A stretch of DNA of 64,000 bases from Paraburkholderia sprentiae WSM5005 (GCF_001865575.2 NZ_CP017562.2:248001-312000), one strand, 5' to 3'; numbered from the stretch's first letter, positions 44,608 through 53,243 are shown. Notes: generated by a model not told the origin, from the letters alone. Numbers and translations: made by a program.

Positions 44608-45408
44608 CTAGCCGTTATTGGTAAAGCCCGGATACAACGTCATTCCACCATCAACGAACAGCGTCGTGCCCACGACATAATCGCTTTCATCGGAAGCAAG
44701 CCATACCGCCGCCTTGCCGATATCTTCCACGGCGCCGACGCGTCCGTAGGGGATCAACTGCAGGAGCTTATCGAGCGCTGCTTGTGAATCCCACGCGTCT
44801 TTATTGATCGACGTACGGATTGCGCCCGGGGCAATCGAATTGACGCGAATGCGCTCGGGCGCGACTTCCTGCGCCAGCGATTTCATGAACATCTGAATGC
44901 CGCCTTTCGACGCGGCGTAATTGACGCGACCCGCCCACGGAATCACTTCGTGAACCGAACTCATGCAAATGATCTTGCCGAGCGCTTTCGATACGGTCGA
45001 CGGGCCGCGCCGGCGGAACTCCTTGACCGCGGCCTGGCACGTCAGAAACTGGCCGGTCAGATTCGTCGACAGCACCAGTTGCCAATCGTCGAGCGTCATA
45101 TCGGCGAACGGACTGTCCTTCTGCAGTCCGGCATTCGCGACCACGATATCGATGCCGCCAAAGCGAGCGCGACTCACATCGAAGAGCTTTGCGACCTGAG
45201 CCGGATCCGACACGTCCGCACGAATTGCGATTGCCGATCCGCCGGCCTTTTCGATTTCGTCGGCGAGCTTTTCACCGGGTTCCGCGTGCGAATGATAGTT
45301 GAGCACGACCGCCGCGCCAGCATCCGCGAGTGCTATGGCGACGCCATAGCCGATTCCCGAACTCGCGCCGGTAATCAGCGCGACCTGATTGGCCAAGGAC
45401 TTTTCCAT
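44608..45408 (-). CDS. Glucose 1-dehydrogenase-like SDR
   Basis: The 266-residue classical SDR has the cofactor motif TGASSGIGYG, NAG (VANAGLQ), catalytic Ser in CMSSVHEVIPW, YxxxK as YAASK, and the family end FVDGGMTLYPGF. These closely match Bacillus-type glucose 1-dehydrogenases, which oxidise beta-D-glucose with NAD(P). ATG 45408 has GGAG six bases upstream; the frame extends upstream without similarity. It lies between two tiny membrane-protein genes, a grouping often seen with stress-related genes. Confidence 0.88.
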   Translation of the reverse strand: MEKSLANQVALITGASSGIGYGVAIALADAGAAVVLNYHSHAEPGEKLADEIEKAGGSAIAIRADVSDPAQVAKLFDVSRARFGGIDIVVANAGLQKDSPFADMTLDDWQLVLSTNLTGQFLTCQAAVKEFRRRGPSTVSKALGKIICMSSVHEVIPWAGRVNYAASKGGIQMFMKSLAQEVAPERIRVNSIAPGAIRTSINKDAWDSQAALDKLLQLIPYGRVGAVEDIGKAAVWLASDESDYVVGTTLFVDGGMTLYPGFTNNG

Positions 45409-45508
45409 GGAGTGCTCCGGCAACGAAATAGCGAAGCCGCCGCCAACCCAGCGCACGACATCGCACGGGAAGACGGCGGCTCGCCGGTGTTTCAGTCCTG
45501 CGCGTGGT

Positions 45509-45664
45509 TTATATCACCCCCGCAACGAGCAGAACGATCACCACAATCAGTACGATGCCGAGTCCACCGGTCGGACCATAGCCCCACGATCGGCTATGTG
45601 GCCATGCCGGAAAAGCGCCGATCAGCAGCAGAATCAGCACGATGAGAAGAATGGTTCCTAGCAT
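45509..45664 (-). CDS. DUF3309 small membrane protein
   Basis: The 51-residue protein has two hydrophobic helices (residues 3-17 and 34-50) joined by PAWPHSRSWGYGPTGG, the DUF3309 signature. GGAGG lies seven bases before ATG 45664. These tiny proteins are common in Burkholderiales and rhizobia and are of unknown function. Confidence 0.85.
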   Translation of the reverse strand: MLGTILLIVLILLLIGAFPAWPHSRSWGYGPTGGLGIVLIVVIVLLVAGVI

Positions 45665-45852
45665 GTTATGACCTCCGTCTGATTGAGAGAGACCTGCGTT
45701 GCCTGCATTGGCCACAAGGCCGCAGGGGTGATCTCTGACGAGCAAGCGGTGTGCCCGCGATCGATCCTTGAGTGGGCTCATGGAAACGGCACCCGTCGCA
45801 TGCAAAACATGGGCAGGCTGCCGTTTTTCCAATTGCGGACACGTCGCGCGTC

Positions 45853-46059
45853 CTATAGATAAGTTCCGCCGATGCGGCCTTCGAAGATCGCGGTGTTGAT
45901 CTCCCAATCGTCGACGGTACCCGTGCCGCCACCGTCCACCTTGACGACTACCGAGCGGCCGCCGTGCAGCGCCTTCATCTGTTCGACGGTCAGCGTTTTT
46001 TGCCCGGATGGATCGCCCGCGCGAGGCGGCAGGTCCTTGATGATCACATTGGCTTTCAT
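45853..46059 (-). CDS. Double-glycine leader peptide E (68 aa), divergent leader
   Basis: The 68-residue product starts VIIKDL (residues 5-10) and reaches Gly33-Gly34 with Leu23 (-12), Met28 (-7) and Leu31 (-4), the hydrophobic positions of C39-peptidase leaders. Cleavage after Gly34 would release a 34-residue Gly- and Asp-rich core (VDGGGTGTVDDWE...) without Cys. The leader is about eight residues longer than in its four neighbours. AAGGAG precedes ATG 46059, and a near-perfect sigma-54 promoter lies at 46115-46130. It is the likely cargo of the PCAT exporter at 60518. Its role is unknown. Confidence 0.75.
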   Translation of the reverse strand: MKANVIIKDLPPRAGDPSGQKTLTVEQMKALHGGRSVVVKVDGGGTGTVDDWEINTAIFEGRIGGTYL

Positions 46060-46114
46060 GGCATTTCTCCTTGACGTGGAAAGGCGAGCACAGTGCGGCG
46101 CCCGCTTCGAGTTC

Positions 46115-46130
46115 TGCAAGGCGCATGCCA
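46115..46130 (-). promoter_or_regulatory. Sigma-54 (-24/-12) promoter of peptide gene E
   Basis: Read on the minus strand: TGGCATGCGCCTTGCA, matching consensus TGGCAC-N5-TTGCA with one mismatch and correct GG-to-GC spacing. Predicted transcription start is about 46104, roughly 45 bases before ATG 46059. Confidence 0.75.
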
Positions 46131-46343
46131 ATCTGAGGGGAACGTGATCCGGAAATCGAGCGGGAGCCGCAATGCGAAGCCTGGCAACGATCCACGCTTT
46201 AGGGGCGTTGAAGCGTAGTGGACACGATCGCGATGGCGAATCGAAGTGTTCGCGCGCGTCCCACGAGTCGCGTGCGAATCGTTGGGGCTCAGCGCAGTGT
46301 TGCGCATCGCGAGGTTGTGCGTGCAACACTCAGCCGGAAGCGC

Positions 46344-46377
46344 AAACAGAAACGGCACGCGCCCTATGCGCGTGCCG
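46344..46377 (-). terminator. Intrinsic terminator after peptide gene D
   Basis: On the minus strand a 10-bp stem CGGCACGCGC/GCGCGTGCCG with a 5-nt loop is followed by TTTCTGTTTG. It starts 29 bases after the stop of the 72-aa peptide gene and separates the four-peptide region from gene E. Confidence 0.8.
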
Positions 46378-46405
46378 CAATGGTGATACGACCCAGCGAG
46401 CGATG

Positions 46406-46624
46406 CTAGCGGCGCGGGCGCTTGCGCGGCGACGCTGCCTCGGCGATACGCAGATGCGCGGTCGCAAAGCCCGGCGGGTACTCGACAACGCGCGGCGCGG
46501 CCGGCACCAGCGGCGCGGCGAGACTCGAACGCGCACCGACACGGGCGCCGCCGACGATCGCGGCCATCGCCTCGCGGTCCAGTTCGACGCTTTCGGTCAG
46601 ATCCTTGATGGTCAGCTTGGCCAT
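46406..46624 (-). CDS. Double-glycine leader peptide D (72 aa)
   Basis: The leader reads MAKLTIKDL, then ELD at 14-16, AM at 19-20, Ile23 and Gly25-Gly26, aligning without gaps to the other peptides. The core (46 residues after cleavage) is Ala/Arg/Pro-rich and strongly basic (ends ASPRKRPRR), unlike the Asn-rich cores of its neighbours. CCGGAG lies seven bases before ATG 46624, directly after a hairpin with a T5 run. It is the third gene after the sigma-54 promoter at 47546. The basic core could suggest membrane or nucleic-acid contact; that is speculation. Confidence 0.75.
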   Translation of the reverse strand: MAKLTIKDLTESVELDREAMAAIVGGARVGARSSLAAPLVPAAPRVVEYPPGFATAHLRIAEAASPRKRPRR

Positions 46625-46635
46625 GACGGCTCCGG

Positions 46636-46678
46636 AAAAACGCTCCGGCGGCCGGACCCGTTCGGGTTCCGGCCGCCG
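46636..46678 (-). terminator. Attenuator-like hairpin upstream of peptide gene D
   Basis: On the minus strand, arms CGGCGGCCGG and CCGGCCGCCG (10 bp, inner pairing CCCG/CGGG) are followed five bases later by TTTTT. It ends just before the ribosome-binding site of gene D. It probably reduces read-through from genes A and C into D. Confidence 0.6.
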
Positions 46679-46819
46679 TGCTCGGTATGTGTTCGGCGCG
46701 TTGTTCGTTGTACTCAGATCTCGACGCGCTTTCAGTATAGGAAATCCGTTCGCGGCGCGCATGGACGCGGTGTTGCCGCGGCAGTGAAGGAAACCCCGTT
46801 CCCCCGCTGCTGCGTCGGC

Positions 46820-47116
46820 TTACACGGCAGAGAAATTGCCGCCCCACAGCGTAGGGTCGACGTTCAGCTTCAGCGGCACGAATCCTGCGCCGATCACGCC
46901 GACGTTGTTGAGCGCTGCGACGTCGACATTTTGCTGCTGAACCAGGTTCTGATTGATTGTGACGTTGACGTTGGCGATGCCGGCAAGGCTGCCGAGACCG
47001 CCATAGCCGCCCGAGGGCATGGGCACGTTGCTGCCGGTGCCGCCGGCAATCCCGGACATGGCCCGGCGGTCGAGTTCGCGCGTGCCGGACAGATCGCGAA
47101 TCATGAGGGATGACAT
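46820..47116 (-). CDS. Double-glycine leader peptide C (98 aa)
   Basis: The leader MSSLMIRDL, ELD at 14-16, AM at 19-20, Ile23 and Gly25-Gly26 aligns with the other peptides. The 72-residue core is Gly/Asn/Gln-rich (NVNVTINQNLVQQQNVDVAAL) and hydrophobic toward the end, with no Cys. Such composition suits beta-rich or amyloid-like assembly, which is inference. GGAGAA precedes ATG 47116. It follows peptide gene A by 88 bp containing a large hairpin, so it is probably the second gene of a sigma-54 transcript. Confidence 0.78.
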   Translation of the reverse strand: MSSLMIRDLSGTRELDRRAMSGIAGGTGSNVPMPSGGYGGLGSLAGIANVNVTINQNLVQQQNVDVAALNNVGVIGAGFVPLKLNVDPTLWGGNFSAV

Positions 47117-47153
47117 GGCGTTTCTCCAAAGACATACGGAAAGCGGACAAGCA

Positions 47154-47200
47154 TGGCACGCGGCGAAGCGGCCCGCGTCAGCGGGCAGCTCGCCGCGCCA
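47154..47200 (-). other. Intercistronic hairpin between peptide genes A and C
   Basis: A 47-nt imperfect hairpin: outer arms TGGCGCGGCGA/TCGCCGCGTGCCA with inner stem GCCCGC/GCGGGC (47171-47186). It starts four bases after the stop of gene A. It may stabilise the first-gene mRNA or limit read-through. Confidence 0.6.
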
Positions 47201-47204
47201 CGCA

Positions 47205-47471
47205 TTACGAGTGGCTGTTGTTGTTCGACGTCACATACGGCATGAACGTCGAATCGATGCCTTCGGAGAACGCAACGTTGTTGCCGTTGGCGTTCTGGAA
47301 GTTCAGTTCGTTGGTGATCAGTTGCGTGGTCTCGGCGTTCTTGACTTTGGTCGGCGCATAGACAGGGCTGAAGTTATAGTAGCTCGACCCAAAGCCGCCG
47401 CGTACGGCGCGCATGGCCTTGCTGTCGAGTTGCTCGGTGACGGACAGGTCTTTGATCATCAGCGTTTTCAT
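47205..47471 (-). CDS. Double-glycine leader peptide A (88 aa)
   Basis: The leader reads MKTLMIKDL, EQLDSKAM at 13-20, Val23, Arg24-Gly25-Gly26: hydrophobic residues at -12, -7 and -4 and GG at the end, as required by C39 peptidases. The 62-residue core is Asn/Tyr/Ser-rich, lacks Cys, and is paralogous to the core of peptide B at 53495 (shared SPVYAP, TTQ, ANGNN, TSNN-SH). CAGGAGA precedes ATG 47471. Its sigma-54 promoter and 5' stem-loop at 47516-47561 are also shared with gene B. It is a predicted substrate of the PCAT at 60518. Confidence 0.82.
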   Translation of the reverse strand: MKTLMIKDLSVTEQLDSKAMRAVRGGFGSSYYNFSPVYAPTKVKNAETTQLITNELNFQNANGNNVAFSEGIDSTFMPYVTSNNNSHS

Positions 47472-47515
47472 GGTGAGTCTCCTGAAAGAAGTGTTCGCAG
47501 TGTTGCGAGTGGTGT

Positions 47516-47534
47516 CGAGCAATCCGTTTGCTCG
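47516..47534 (-). promoter_or_regulatory. 5'-terminal stem-loop of the peptide A transcript
   Basis: CGAGCA-N7-TGCTCG on the minus strand begins at the predicted start of the sigma-54 transcript (about 47535). The same hairpin occurs at the matching place before peptide gene B. A 5'-end stem-loop commonly protects mRNA from decay. Confidence 0.65.
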
Positions 47535-47545
47535 GACATCACTAA

Positions 47546-47561
47546 CGCACAGGTTGTGCCA
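47546..47561 (-). promoter_or_regulatory. Sigma-54 (-24/-12) promoter of peptide genes A-C-D
   Basis: Read on the minus strand: TGGCACAACCTGTGCG, with a perfect -24 TGGCAC and GC of the -12 element at the right spacing. A 433-bp intergenic region (47472-47904) separates this from the divergent kinase gene; a dyad TGTCG-N9-CGACA at 47703-47721, about 145-160 bp upstream, could be an activator site. Confidence 0.75.
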
Positions 47562-47904
47562 GTTTTATTCAAGTATCCTGACAAAGTTGCCGAATCCCTG
47601 TCGCATAAGGGTTTGGCAGATGTGCCGGCCACCGCGCCGGTGAGCTCGGAGCACGTTGACGCGCTCCGGGCGGTGGCTGCCGCCCGACATCGCAGCGCGC
47701 CCTGTCGGCTGGCGTACGACATTGCGCGAACGACGACTCGGCGCGGTGCGCGGCCGATGCCTGGTTTGCCTGGTTTGCGAAAGCGCGGACCGGGAGCTAG
47801 TATCGAAACGGCACATGTAACCGGTTACGACAGGTTTTCTATCAACCCGCGTGGCTTCGGTCGCACGCGACACGGTCCAGCGGCAACGGCGGTGCTTCGC
47901 ACAA

Positions 47905-49968
47905 ATGGCTAGCCTTGCGCGTGTGATTCTCGACTTCCAGAGCGGCGAGCTGTCGCGGGACGAGTTCGTCGCGCGGCTCGACAGCGCGTTGGCGACCGAG
48001 CAGCTCGGCCCGACGCGGCTGCTGGAGACGTTGTACGCCGCGCATCATCGGACGCCGTTGCCCGAAGATCTCTATCTCGAAGTGCGGCGGCGCATCGAGC
48101 AGCTGCGCGTGTCGAACGTCGCGGCGGGCGGCGAGGAAACCGGCATACAGACCGCGATCGACGTGCCGTCGCCGGGTTCGTCGAGCGCCGGCAAGGCGGG
48201 CAGCGCGAACACTGCGGGAAGCGCCGCGCAAGAGACCGTCAAAGGCATCGGCGATACGCTCAACAATCGCTTCGTGCTCGAAGAGTGCCTCGGCGTGGGC
48301 GGCATGGGCACGGTGTACAAGGCGCTCGACCTGCGCAAGCTCGAAGCGTCGGATCGCAAGCCCTATCTCGCGATCAAGGTGCTGAACGTCCAGTTCCGCG
48401 GCAATCCGAATTCGCTGGTGGCGTTGCAACGCGAGGCGCGCAAGGCCCAGGTACTCGCGCATCGCAACATCATCACCGTGTACGACTTCGACCGCGACGG
48501 GCCGATCGTCTATCTGACGATGGAGTACCTGAGCGGCAAACCATTGAGCCAGCTGCTGCGCACGCCCGGCTATCAAGGCATGCCGGTCCGCTCCGCGTTG
48601 CCGATCGTGCGCGGCATGTGCGCGGCGCTCGCGTACGCGCACGAGCGCGGCTTCGTCCATTGCGATTTCAAACCCGCGAACGTGTTTCTGACCACGCATG
48701 CCGAAGTCAAAGTGATCGACTTCGGCATCGCGCGCGTATTCCAGCGGCCGGAAGAGGAGAGCGACGCGACGGTGTTCGATCCCGGCAGTCTCGGCGCGTT
48801 GACGCCGGCCTATGCGAGCCCGGAGATGATCGAGCATCGCGAGCCGGACCCGCGCGACGATATCTACGCGCTTGGCTGCATCACCTATGAACTGCTGACG
48901 GGACATCATCCGTTCGACCGCCTGTCGGCCACCCAGGCGCGCAATGCCGACTTCAAACCGCAGCGTCCGCCGAATCTCGACGCCCGACAGTGGCGCGCGT
49001 TGCGTGCCGCGTTGTCGTTCGAGCGCGATACGCGGATGCCGAGCGTCGTGCGCTTTATCGCCGAGTTCGACAACGAAGCGCGCGCGGAGAAATCCGGAAC
49101 GCTCGCGTGGGCGGGGCTTGCTACCCTGGCCGTCGTGTGCGCGGTCACGGTGGGCGTGTTCGCTTTTCGCTCCGGACCCAGCCGGCAGCAAGCCGCGCGA
49201 GCCGAGGCGGCGGGACCGCGTGGCGATCAGGTCGATCGGGCGGCTGCGGCGTCCGCGGCCGCGCCCGCGCCCGCGCCGAAGCCGGCGCTGACGCTCGCCG
49301 CGATCATGCCCACGCTCGCCCAGGTACCGTGTTCGGCTTTATCGGGTGCGGTGCACGACCACGCATTGACGGTGCGCGGTTTCCTGTCGCAGCGGTATGG
49401 GGCCGCCCATCTGAAGGAGACGCTGGCGGCACTGCCGGGCGTCGATACGGTTTCGCTCGACGTGCGGCCGCTCGCCGACGACAAATGCGACTTCGTCAAA
49501 ACGCTCGCGCCGTTGGTGGTGCGCAACTGGCAGGCGGGGCGCGCAGCGTCGATGCAAATGCGTCCGCCAAGCGGTTTGCTGACCGAGAACGACTCGCTGG
49601 TAGTCGACCTGAAAGCGCCCCCGTTCGAGTCTTTTGCGACCGTCGACTACTACCAGCTCGACGGCCACGTCGTGCACATGGTGCCCAGTCATCTCTGGCC
49701 GGACAACCAGATGCAGCCCAACGGCGGTCCGTACACGATCGGCAGCAATGCTGGCGACTGGACCGTCGCGAAGCCGTTCGGCTCGGAGATGGTGGTGCTG
49801 GTGGTGACACCGGTGCCGCTGTTCGACAAGCTGCGCCCGCAAAGCGAAGCGCGCGCCGATTACCTGCGCGCGCTCGAGACGCGGCTGCGGCAAATCGGCG
49901 GTCGATATGGGCCGGATCGTCTGTTGGCGGACTTCGCGCCGATTACGACGAAACCCGCCACGCGATGA
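47905..49968 (+). CDS. Transmembrane Ser/Thr protein kinase with DUF4384 domain
   Basis: The 687-residue protein has an N-terminal helical region, a Hanks-type kinase domain (about 122-385), one membrane helix (about 401-421), an Ala/Pro linker and a periplasmic DUF4384-like domain (about 550-640). Kinase motifs: GVGGMGTVYKA, AIKVL, HCDFKPANV (Arg of HRD is Cys), DFGIAR and ASPEM. Catalytic Asp and DFG are intact, so it should be active without RD-type control. It is divergent from peptide gene A. Start: ATG 47905 (GTG 47851 is possible; neither has a strong site). A likely partner is the double-FHA protein at 55749. Confidence 0.88.
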   Translation: MASLARVILDFQSGELSRDEFVARLDSALATEQLGPTRLLETLYAAHHRTPLPEDLYLEVRRRIEQLRVSNVAAGGEETGIQTAIDVPSPGSSSAGKAGSANTAGSAAQETVKGIGDTLNNRFVLEECLGVGGMGTVYKALDLRKLEASDRKPYLAIKVLNVQFRGNPNSLVALQREARKAQVLAHRNIITVYDFDRDGPIVYLTMEYLSGKPLSQLLRTPGYQGMPVRSALPIVRGMCAALAYAHERGFVHCDFKPANVFLTTHAEVKVIDFGIARVFQRPEEESDATVFDPGSLGALTPAYASPEMIEHREPDPRDDIYALGCITYELLTGHHPFDRLSATQARNADFKPQRPPNLDARQWRALRAALSFERDTRMPSVVRFIAEFDNEARAEKSGTLAWAGLATLAVVCAVTVGVFAFRSGPSRQQAARAEAAGPRGDQVDRAAAASAAAPAPAPKPALTLAAIMPTLAQVPCSALSGAVHDHALTVRGFLSQRYGAAHLKETLAALPGVDTVSLDVRPLADDKCDFVKTLAPLVVRNWQAGRAASMQMRPPSGLLTENDSLVVDLKAPPFESFATVDYYQLDGHVVHMVPSHLWPDNQMQPNGGPYTIGSNAGDWTVAKPFGSEMVVLVVTPVPLFDKLRPQSEARADYLRALETRLRQIGGRYGPDRLLADFAPITTKPATR

Positions 49969-49995
49969 TCGGTGATAGAGCTCATCGAACCCGTC

Positions 49996-51945
49996 TCAGT
50001 GCAGATCCTTGACGACGCGAAAGCCGTCCTGCGATTGACGCACGCCCGCGCTGTATTTGAAGCGCGTCGCGCTGAGCATGTAGTCGCCACCTTCGCGCCA
50101 TGAGCCGCCGCGAATCACCCGCATCTCGCAGCCGGGCGAGTCCCACACATGGCCATCGACGGGCGCGCCCTGATAGGAGTTGTGCCAGCAGTCGGCGGTC
50201 CATTCCCAGACGCCGCCGTTCATGTCGTACAAGCCGAGCGGGTTGGCGGCGAACGTGCCGACGTTTTCCGGCCCTTCCTTGTGCCACGGGTCGCCGCAGT
50301 CCTTGCAGTTGGCGTTGCCCTTGCGCATCTGCTCACCCCACCAGTACGCGGTCGTGGTGCCGGCGCGGTCCGCGTATTCCCATTCGGCTTCGGTCGGCAG
50401 ACGGTACGGTTTGCCGGTCGATTTGGCGAGCCATTTGACGTACTGCTGCGCGTCGTCCCAACTGAGATCGCGCGCGGGTGCCGCCTTGTTGCTATTGCTT
50501 TGTGGCGTCAGCTTCTGGCATGCGTTGGCGGCGACGCACGCATTCCATTGCTCGACCGTCACCGGGAATTTGCCGATCGCGAATGGCGCGCCAATGCTGA
50601 CGCGATGCACCGGCTTTTCCGACGGGTCGTCGGTATTGCTGCCCATCGCGAACGAGCCGGCGGGTACCACGACCATGATTGGACAGCTCGCGCAGTCGCG
50701 GAGCTCTCCGGCAGTCGGCGGATGGGCGACGGTCTTTTGCGCGAGTGGCGCCGCGGCGGCCGAGGCGGGTGGCGTTGGCGATGGCGATGGCGCGGCAGCG
50801 GGGTGAGGTGGTGGCGCAGCGGCTGGCGTGGAACTCACCGCGGGAGTCGATGCCGCCGCGCGCAACCGATCGATACGCGCATGCGCAAGCGTAGCGAAGC
50901 GGCCATTCGGGTAGGCCTTCAGATAAGCCTCGTAATCGGCCGGGTAGTTGCTGTCCTTGATCGACTCCCAGAACGTGATTTCGTATTGTTCGCCGCTTTC
51001 TTTGGGCATGATGCCGCGACTGCGCGGCGTGATGGCCCGATCGTCGGACGTATTCGACGACTCTCTGGCGGCTTCGCCACTGGTGGGAATGGAAGAACCC
51101 GCAACAGAGAGCCACGGTTGCTGGATGCCGCGTGTGACGGTGCGTACTTCGGCGGCGACGTGCCGGAACAACGCGATGAGCGATTCGGACGATGCGTCGC
51201 CATCATTCAGTGCCTGCAACAAGGCACGGGTATAGACGCCATGCCGCGGGCCGTCCGCCGCGAAGCCGCCCGGTGCGGTCGCATAGGCAATCATGGTGTT
51301 GGCAGAGATCACCGGCTTTTCTATCGCAACTGCGGCGGGCGTAAAGGGATTGTCGAGACACGTATCGAGAATCACGAGATTGAGCCGGCCCGCGCGCGTG
51401 GATTGCATCGCATCCAAAACGGTATTCAGATCGATGCCGTTATTGAGTAGCGACGCCGGTGCGCGGGTATCGGCTCGCGCATCCAGTCTCGCCGGCAAAA
51501 GCAGCGTTTGCGGGCCTATCTGCATGCCGTGTCCGGCGAAATAGAACAATCCGATATCACCTGTTCGCAAGCGTCGTTGAAATGCGTCGATGGCCGCGCG
51601 CATTTGCGGCGGCGTCGCATTCGTTCGGGTGATGACGTCGAAACCACGCGCGCGAAGTGCATCGCTGATCGATTCGGCGTCGCGCGGCGCATTGGCGCGG
51701 ATCGGGTTGATGGCGTCGCCGTACTCGCCATTTCCGATCACGAGCGCGACGCGTCGCGAATGCGTCGCGCCGTGCGATAAAGCAAGTGGTGAAAGGAGCC
51801 AAGCGGTATCCGCCGGCCACCCCGCACTACGCGTCGCCCAAGCCGCGCTCGGCTCGATGCGTTCACGTTGCGTTGCGGCACCAGCACTGTCCCACTGCGC
51901 CTGGATTGCCCCAACCACGCATACCAGCAGGAATCGTCTCCACAT
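49996..51945 (-). CDS. Exported caspase-like peptidase fused to an FGE-sulfatase domain
   Basis: The 649-residue protein has a signal peptide ([16 protein letters not shown]), a C14 caspase domain with His in FYFAGHGMQ (about 139) and Cys in LDTCLDNP (about 196), and a short repeat ([15 protein letters not shown]). A Pro/Ala linker leads to an SUMF1/FGE-sulfatase domain (about 422-649; [53 protein letters not shown]). Both catalytic caspase residues are present. ATG 51945 has AGGA seven bases upstream. It is convergent with the kinase gene. It could process or modify periplasmic or secreted proteins; the target is unknown. Confidence 0.88.
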   Translation of the reverse strand: MWRRFLLVCVVGAIQAQWDSAGAATQRERIEPSAAWATRSAGWPADTAWLLSPLALSHGATHSRRVALVIGNGEYGDAINPIRANAPRDAESISDALRARGFDVITRTNATPPQMRAAIDAFQRRLRTGDIGLFYFAGHGMQIGPQTLLLPARLDARADTRAPASLLNNGIDLNTVLDAMQSTRAGRLNLVILDTCLDNPFTPAAVAIEKPVISANTMIAYATAPGGFAADGPRHGVYTRALLQALNDGDASSESLIALFRHVAAEVRTVTRGIQQPWLSVAGSSIPTSGEAARESSNTSDDRAITPRSRGIMPKESGEQYEITFWESIKDSNYPADYEAYLKAYPNGRFATLAHARIDRLRAAASTPAVSSTPAAAPPPHPAAAPSPSPTPPASAAAAPLAQKTVAHPPTAGELRDCASCPIMVVVPAGSFAMGSNTDDPSEKPVHRVSIGAPFAIGKFPVTVEQWNACVAANACQKLTPQSNSNKAAPARDLSWDDAQQYVKWLAKSTGKPYRLPTEAEWEYADRAGTTTAYWWGEQMRKGNANCKDCGDPWHKEGPENVGTFAANPLGLYDMNGGVWEWTADCWHNSYQGAPVDGHVWDSPGCEMRVIRGGSWREGGDYMLSATRFKYSAGVRQSQDGFRVVKDLH

Positions 51946-52255
51946 CTTCATATCCTGTTTGTACCGGACAGAATTGAGGCCTTCGTGCCCCGCGCTCGCG
52001 CTGTCCGCACTGTTCATTAACGATAGCACGCGCTTCGCGTCACAACTGTCCGGGAGTCCTTAACGCGTCATACGGTTAACGAGCATTGCGTATCTTTTTG
52101 GCAAGTTACGTCCTAAGCTCATTCACAAAGTCACGTCACACGGTCGTTTTAACTAGGTGGTCGTGCGCGAATTCAACTTGCGACATGCCGCTCAAACACC
52201 CGGAAGATCATCACTAGCCGGGCCCAGCCATGACTCCTGTTCAGGAGAGTGCGCT

Positions 52256-52759
52256 ATGCGAAGAACCCGTGTTCCCTCTCTTTTCGGCATGCGTCATCCG
52301 GCGCAAGCGCATTGCGGCGGATTACACGCGGCAGTATGTGCGACGTTCGTCGCGGTCTGCCTCGGTATCGGAACTGGCGGCGTCGCGCGCGCCGAGCAGA
52401 CGCAGTCGCCGCCGGGCGCCGAGGAGTACATCATCTGGCCGTCCGATGGCGCGGTGATACACGGCGGCAAGCTGTGGGTGCGCATGGGGCTGCGCAATAT
52501 GGGCGTGTGTCCGAAGGGCGTCGCATTTCCCAATTCCGGCCACCATCATCTACTGATCGACACGGATCTGCCCGCCCTCGACCAGGAGATTCCGTCGGAT
52601 CGCCAGCACCTGCATTTCGGTGCGGGCGAAACCGACGCACGCATCGAGTTGCCGCCCGGCAAGCACACGCTGCAGCTGATTCTCGGCGACCATAATCACG
52701 TGCCGCACATACCGCCCGTGTACTCGAGGAAGATCACCATCACCGTGCTAAAAAACTAA
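52256..52759 (+). CDS. Exported DUF4399 protein, copy 1
   Basis: The 167-residue protein has a long signal region (cleavage after ARA, about residue 45) and the DUF4399 core: IIWPSDGAVIHGG, VRMGLRNMGVCPKG, SGHHHLLIDTDLP, LHFGAGETD, LPPGKHTLQLILGDHNHVPH. The many conserved His residues suggest metal binding. AGGAGA precedes ATG 52256. It is followed 46 bp later by a second, closely related DUF4399 gene, so the pair is a tandem duplication. Its role in this locus is unknown. Confidence 0.82.
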   Translation: MRRTRVPSLFGMRHPAQAHCGGLHAAVCATFVAVCLGIGTGGVARAEQTQSPPGAEEYIIWPSDGAVIHGGKLWVRMGLRNMGVCPKGVAFPNSGHHHLLIDTDLPALDQEIPSDRQHLHFGAGETDARIELPPGKHTLQLILGDHNHVPHIPPVYSRKITITVLKN

Positions 52760-52805
52760 CGCGATCCGTTCGTTCGAACTGGTCAAGCCGGAACGGAGAG
52801 TCCTG

Positions 52806-53243
52806 ATGAAGAAGATCCTTGCGGCCGCCGCGTTTGTCGCAGCGGCACTGGCGCCATCGACCGCGCCGCAACGCGCGTGGGCAGCAGAGCCGTCGCCCGC
52901 TGGCGCATACGCATACATCGGCTATCCGAACGATGGCCAGGTGGTGCCCGCCAATAAGCCCTTCCGGGTATGGTTCGGCCTGCGTTTCATGGGCGTCGCG
53001 CCAAAAGGCGTCAAGTACCCGAACACGGGCCACCATCATCTTCTGATCGATACCGATCTGCCGCCGATGGATCAGGAGATACCCTCGGACCGCCATCATT
53101 TGCATTTCGGCGCGGGCGAAACGGAAACGATGATTCAATTGCCGCCGGGCAAGCATACGTTGCAGCTGTTGATGGGCGACGACATGCATATGCCGCACAA
53201 CCCGCCGGTGTATTCGAAGAAGATCACGGTGATCGCGCGCTGA
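52806..53243 (+). CDS. Exported DUF4399 protein, copy 2
   Basis: The 145-residue protein has a Sec signal peptide (cleavage near AWA, about residue 26) and the same core as copy 1: GYPNDGQVVPANKPF, TGHHHLLIDTDLPP, HLHFGAGETE, LPPGKHTLQLLMGDDMHMPHNPPVYS. It lacks the extra Cys of copy 1. CGGAGA precedes the ATG. The pair lies between the caspase-FGE gene and peptide gene B, inside the PCAT locus, suggesting a periplasmic accessory role. Confidence 0.85.
   Translation: MKKILAAAAFVAAALAPSTAPQRAWAAEPSPAGAYAYIGYPNDGQVVPANKPFRVWFGLRFMGVAPKGVKYPNTGHHHLLIDTDLPPMDQEIPSDRHHLHFGAGETETMIQLPPGKHTLQLLMGDDMHMPHNPPVYSKKITVIAR

Noticed and set aside
45853..47471. Lanthipeptide or thiazole-modified (NHLP/Nif11) precursor genes
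   Set aside because: Leaders are short and lack NHLP or Nif11 sequence; no LanM, YcaO, radical SAM or P450 gene is nearby, and cores lack the needed Cys.
52030..52255. TTTGGCAAG near 52100 as a sigma-54 promoter for the DUF4399 genes
   Set aside because: No GC doublet at the required distance; only the -24 half is present.
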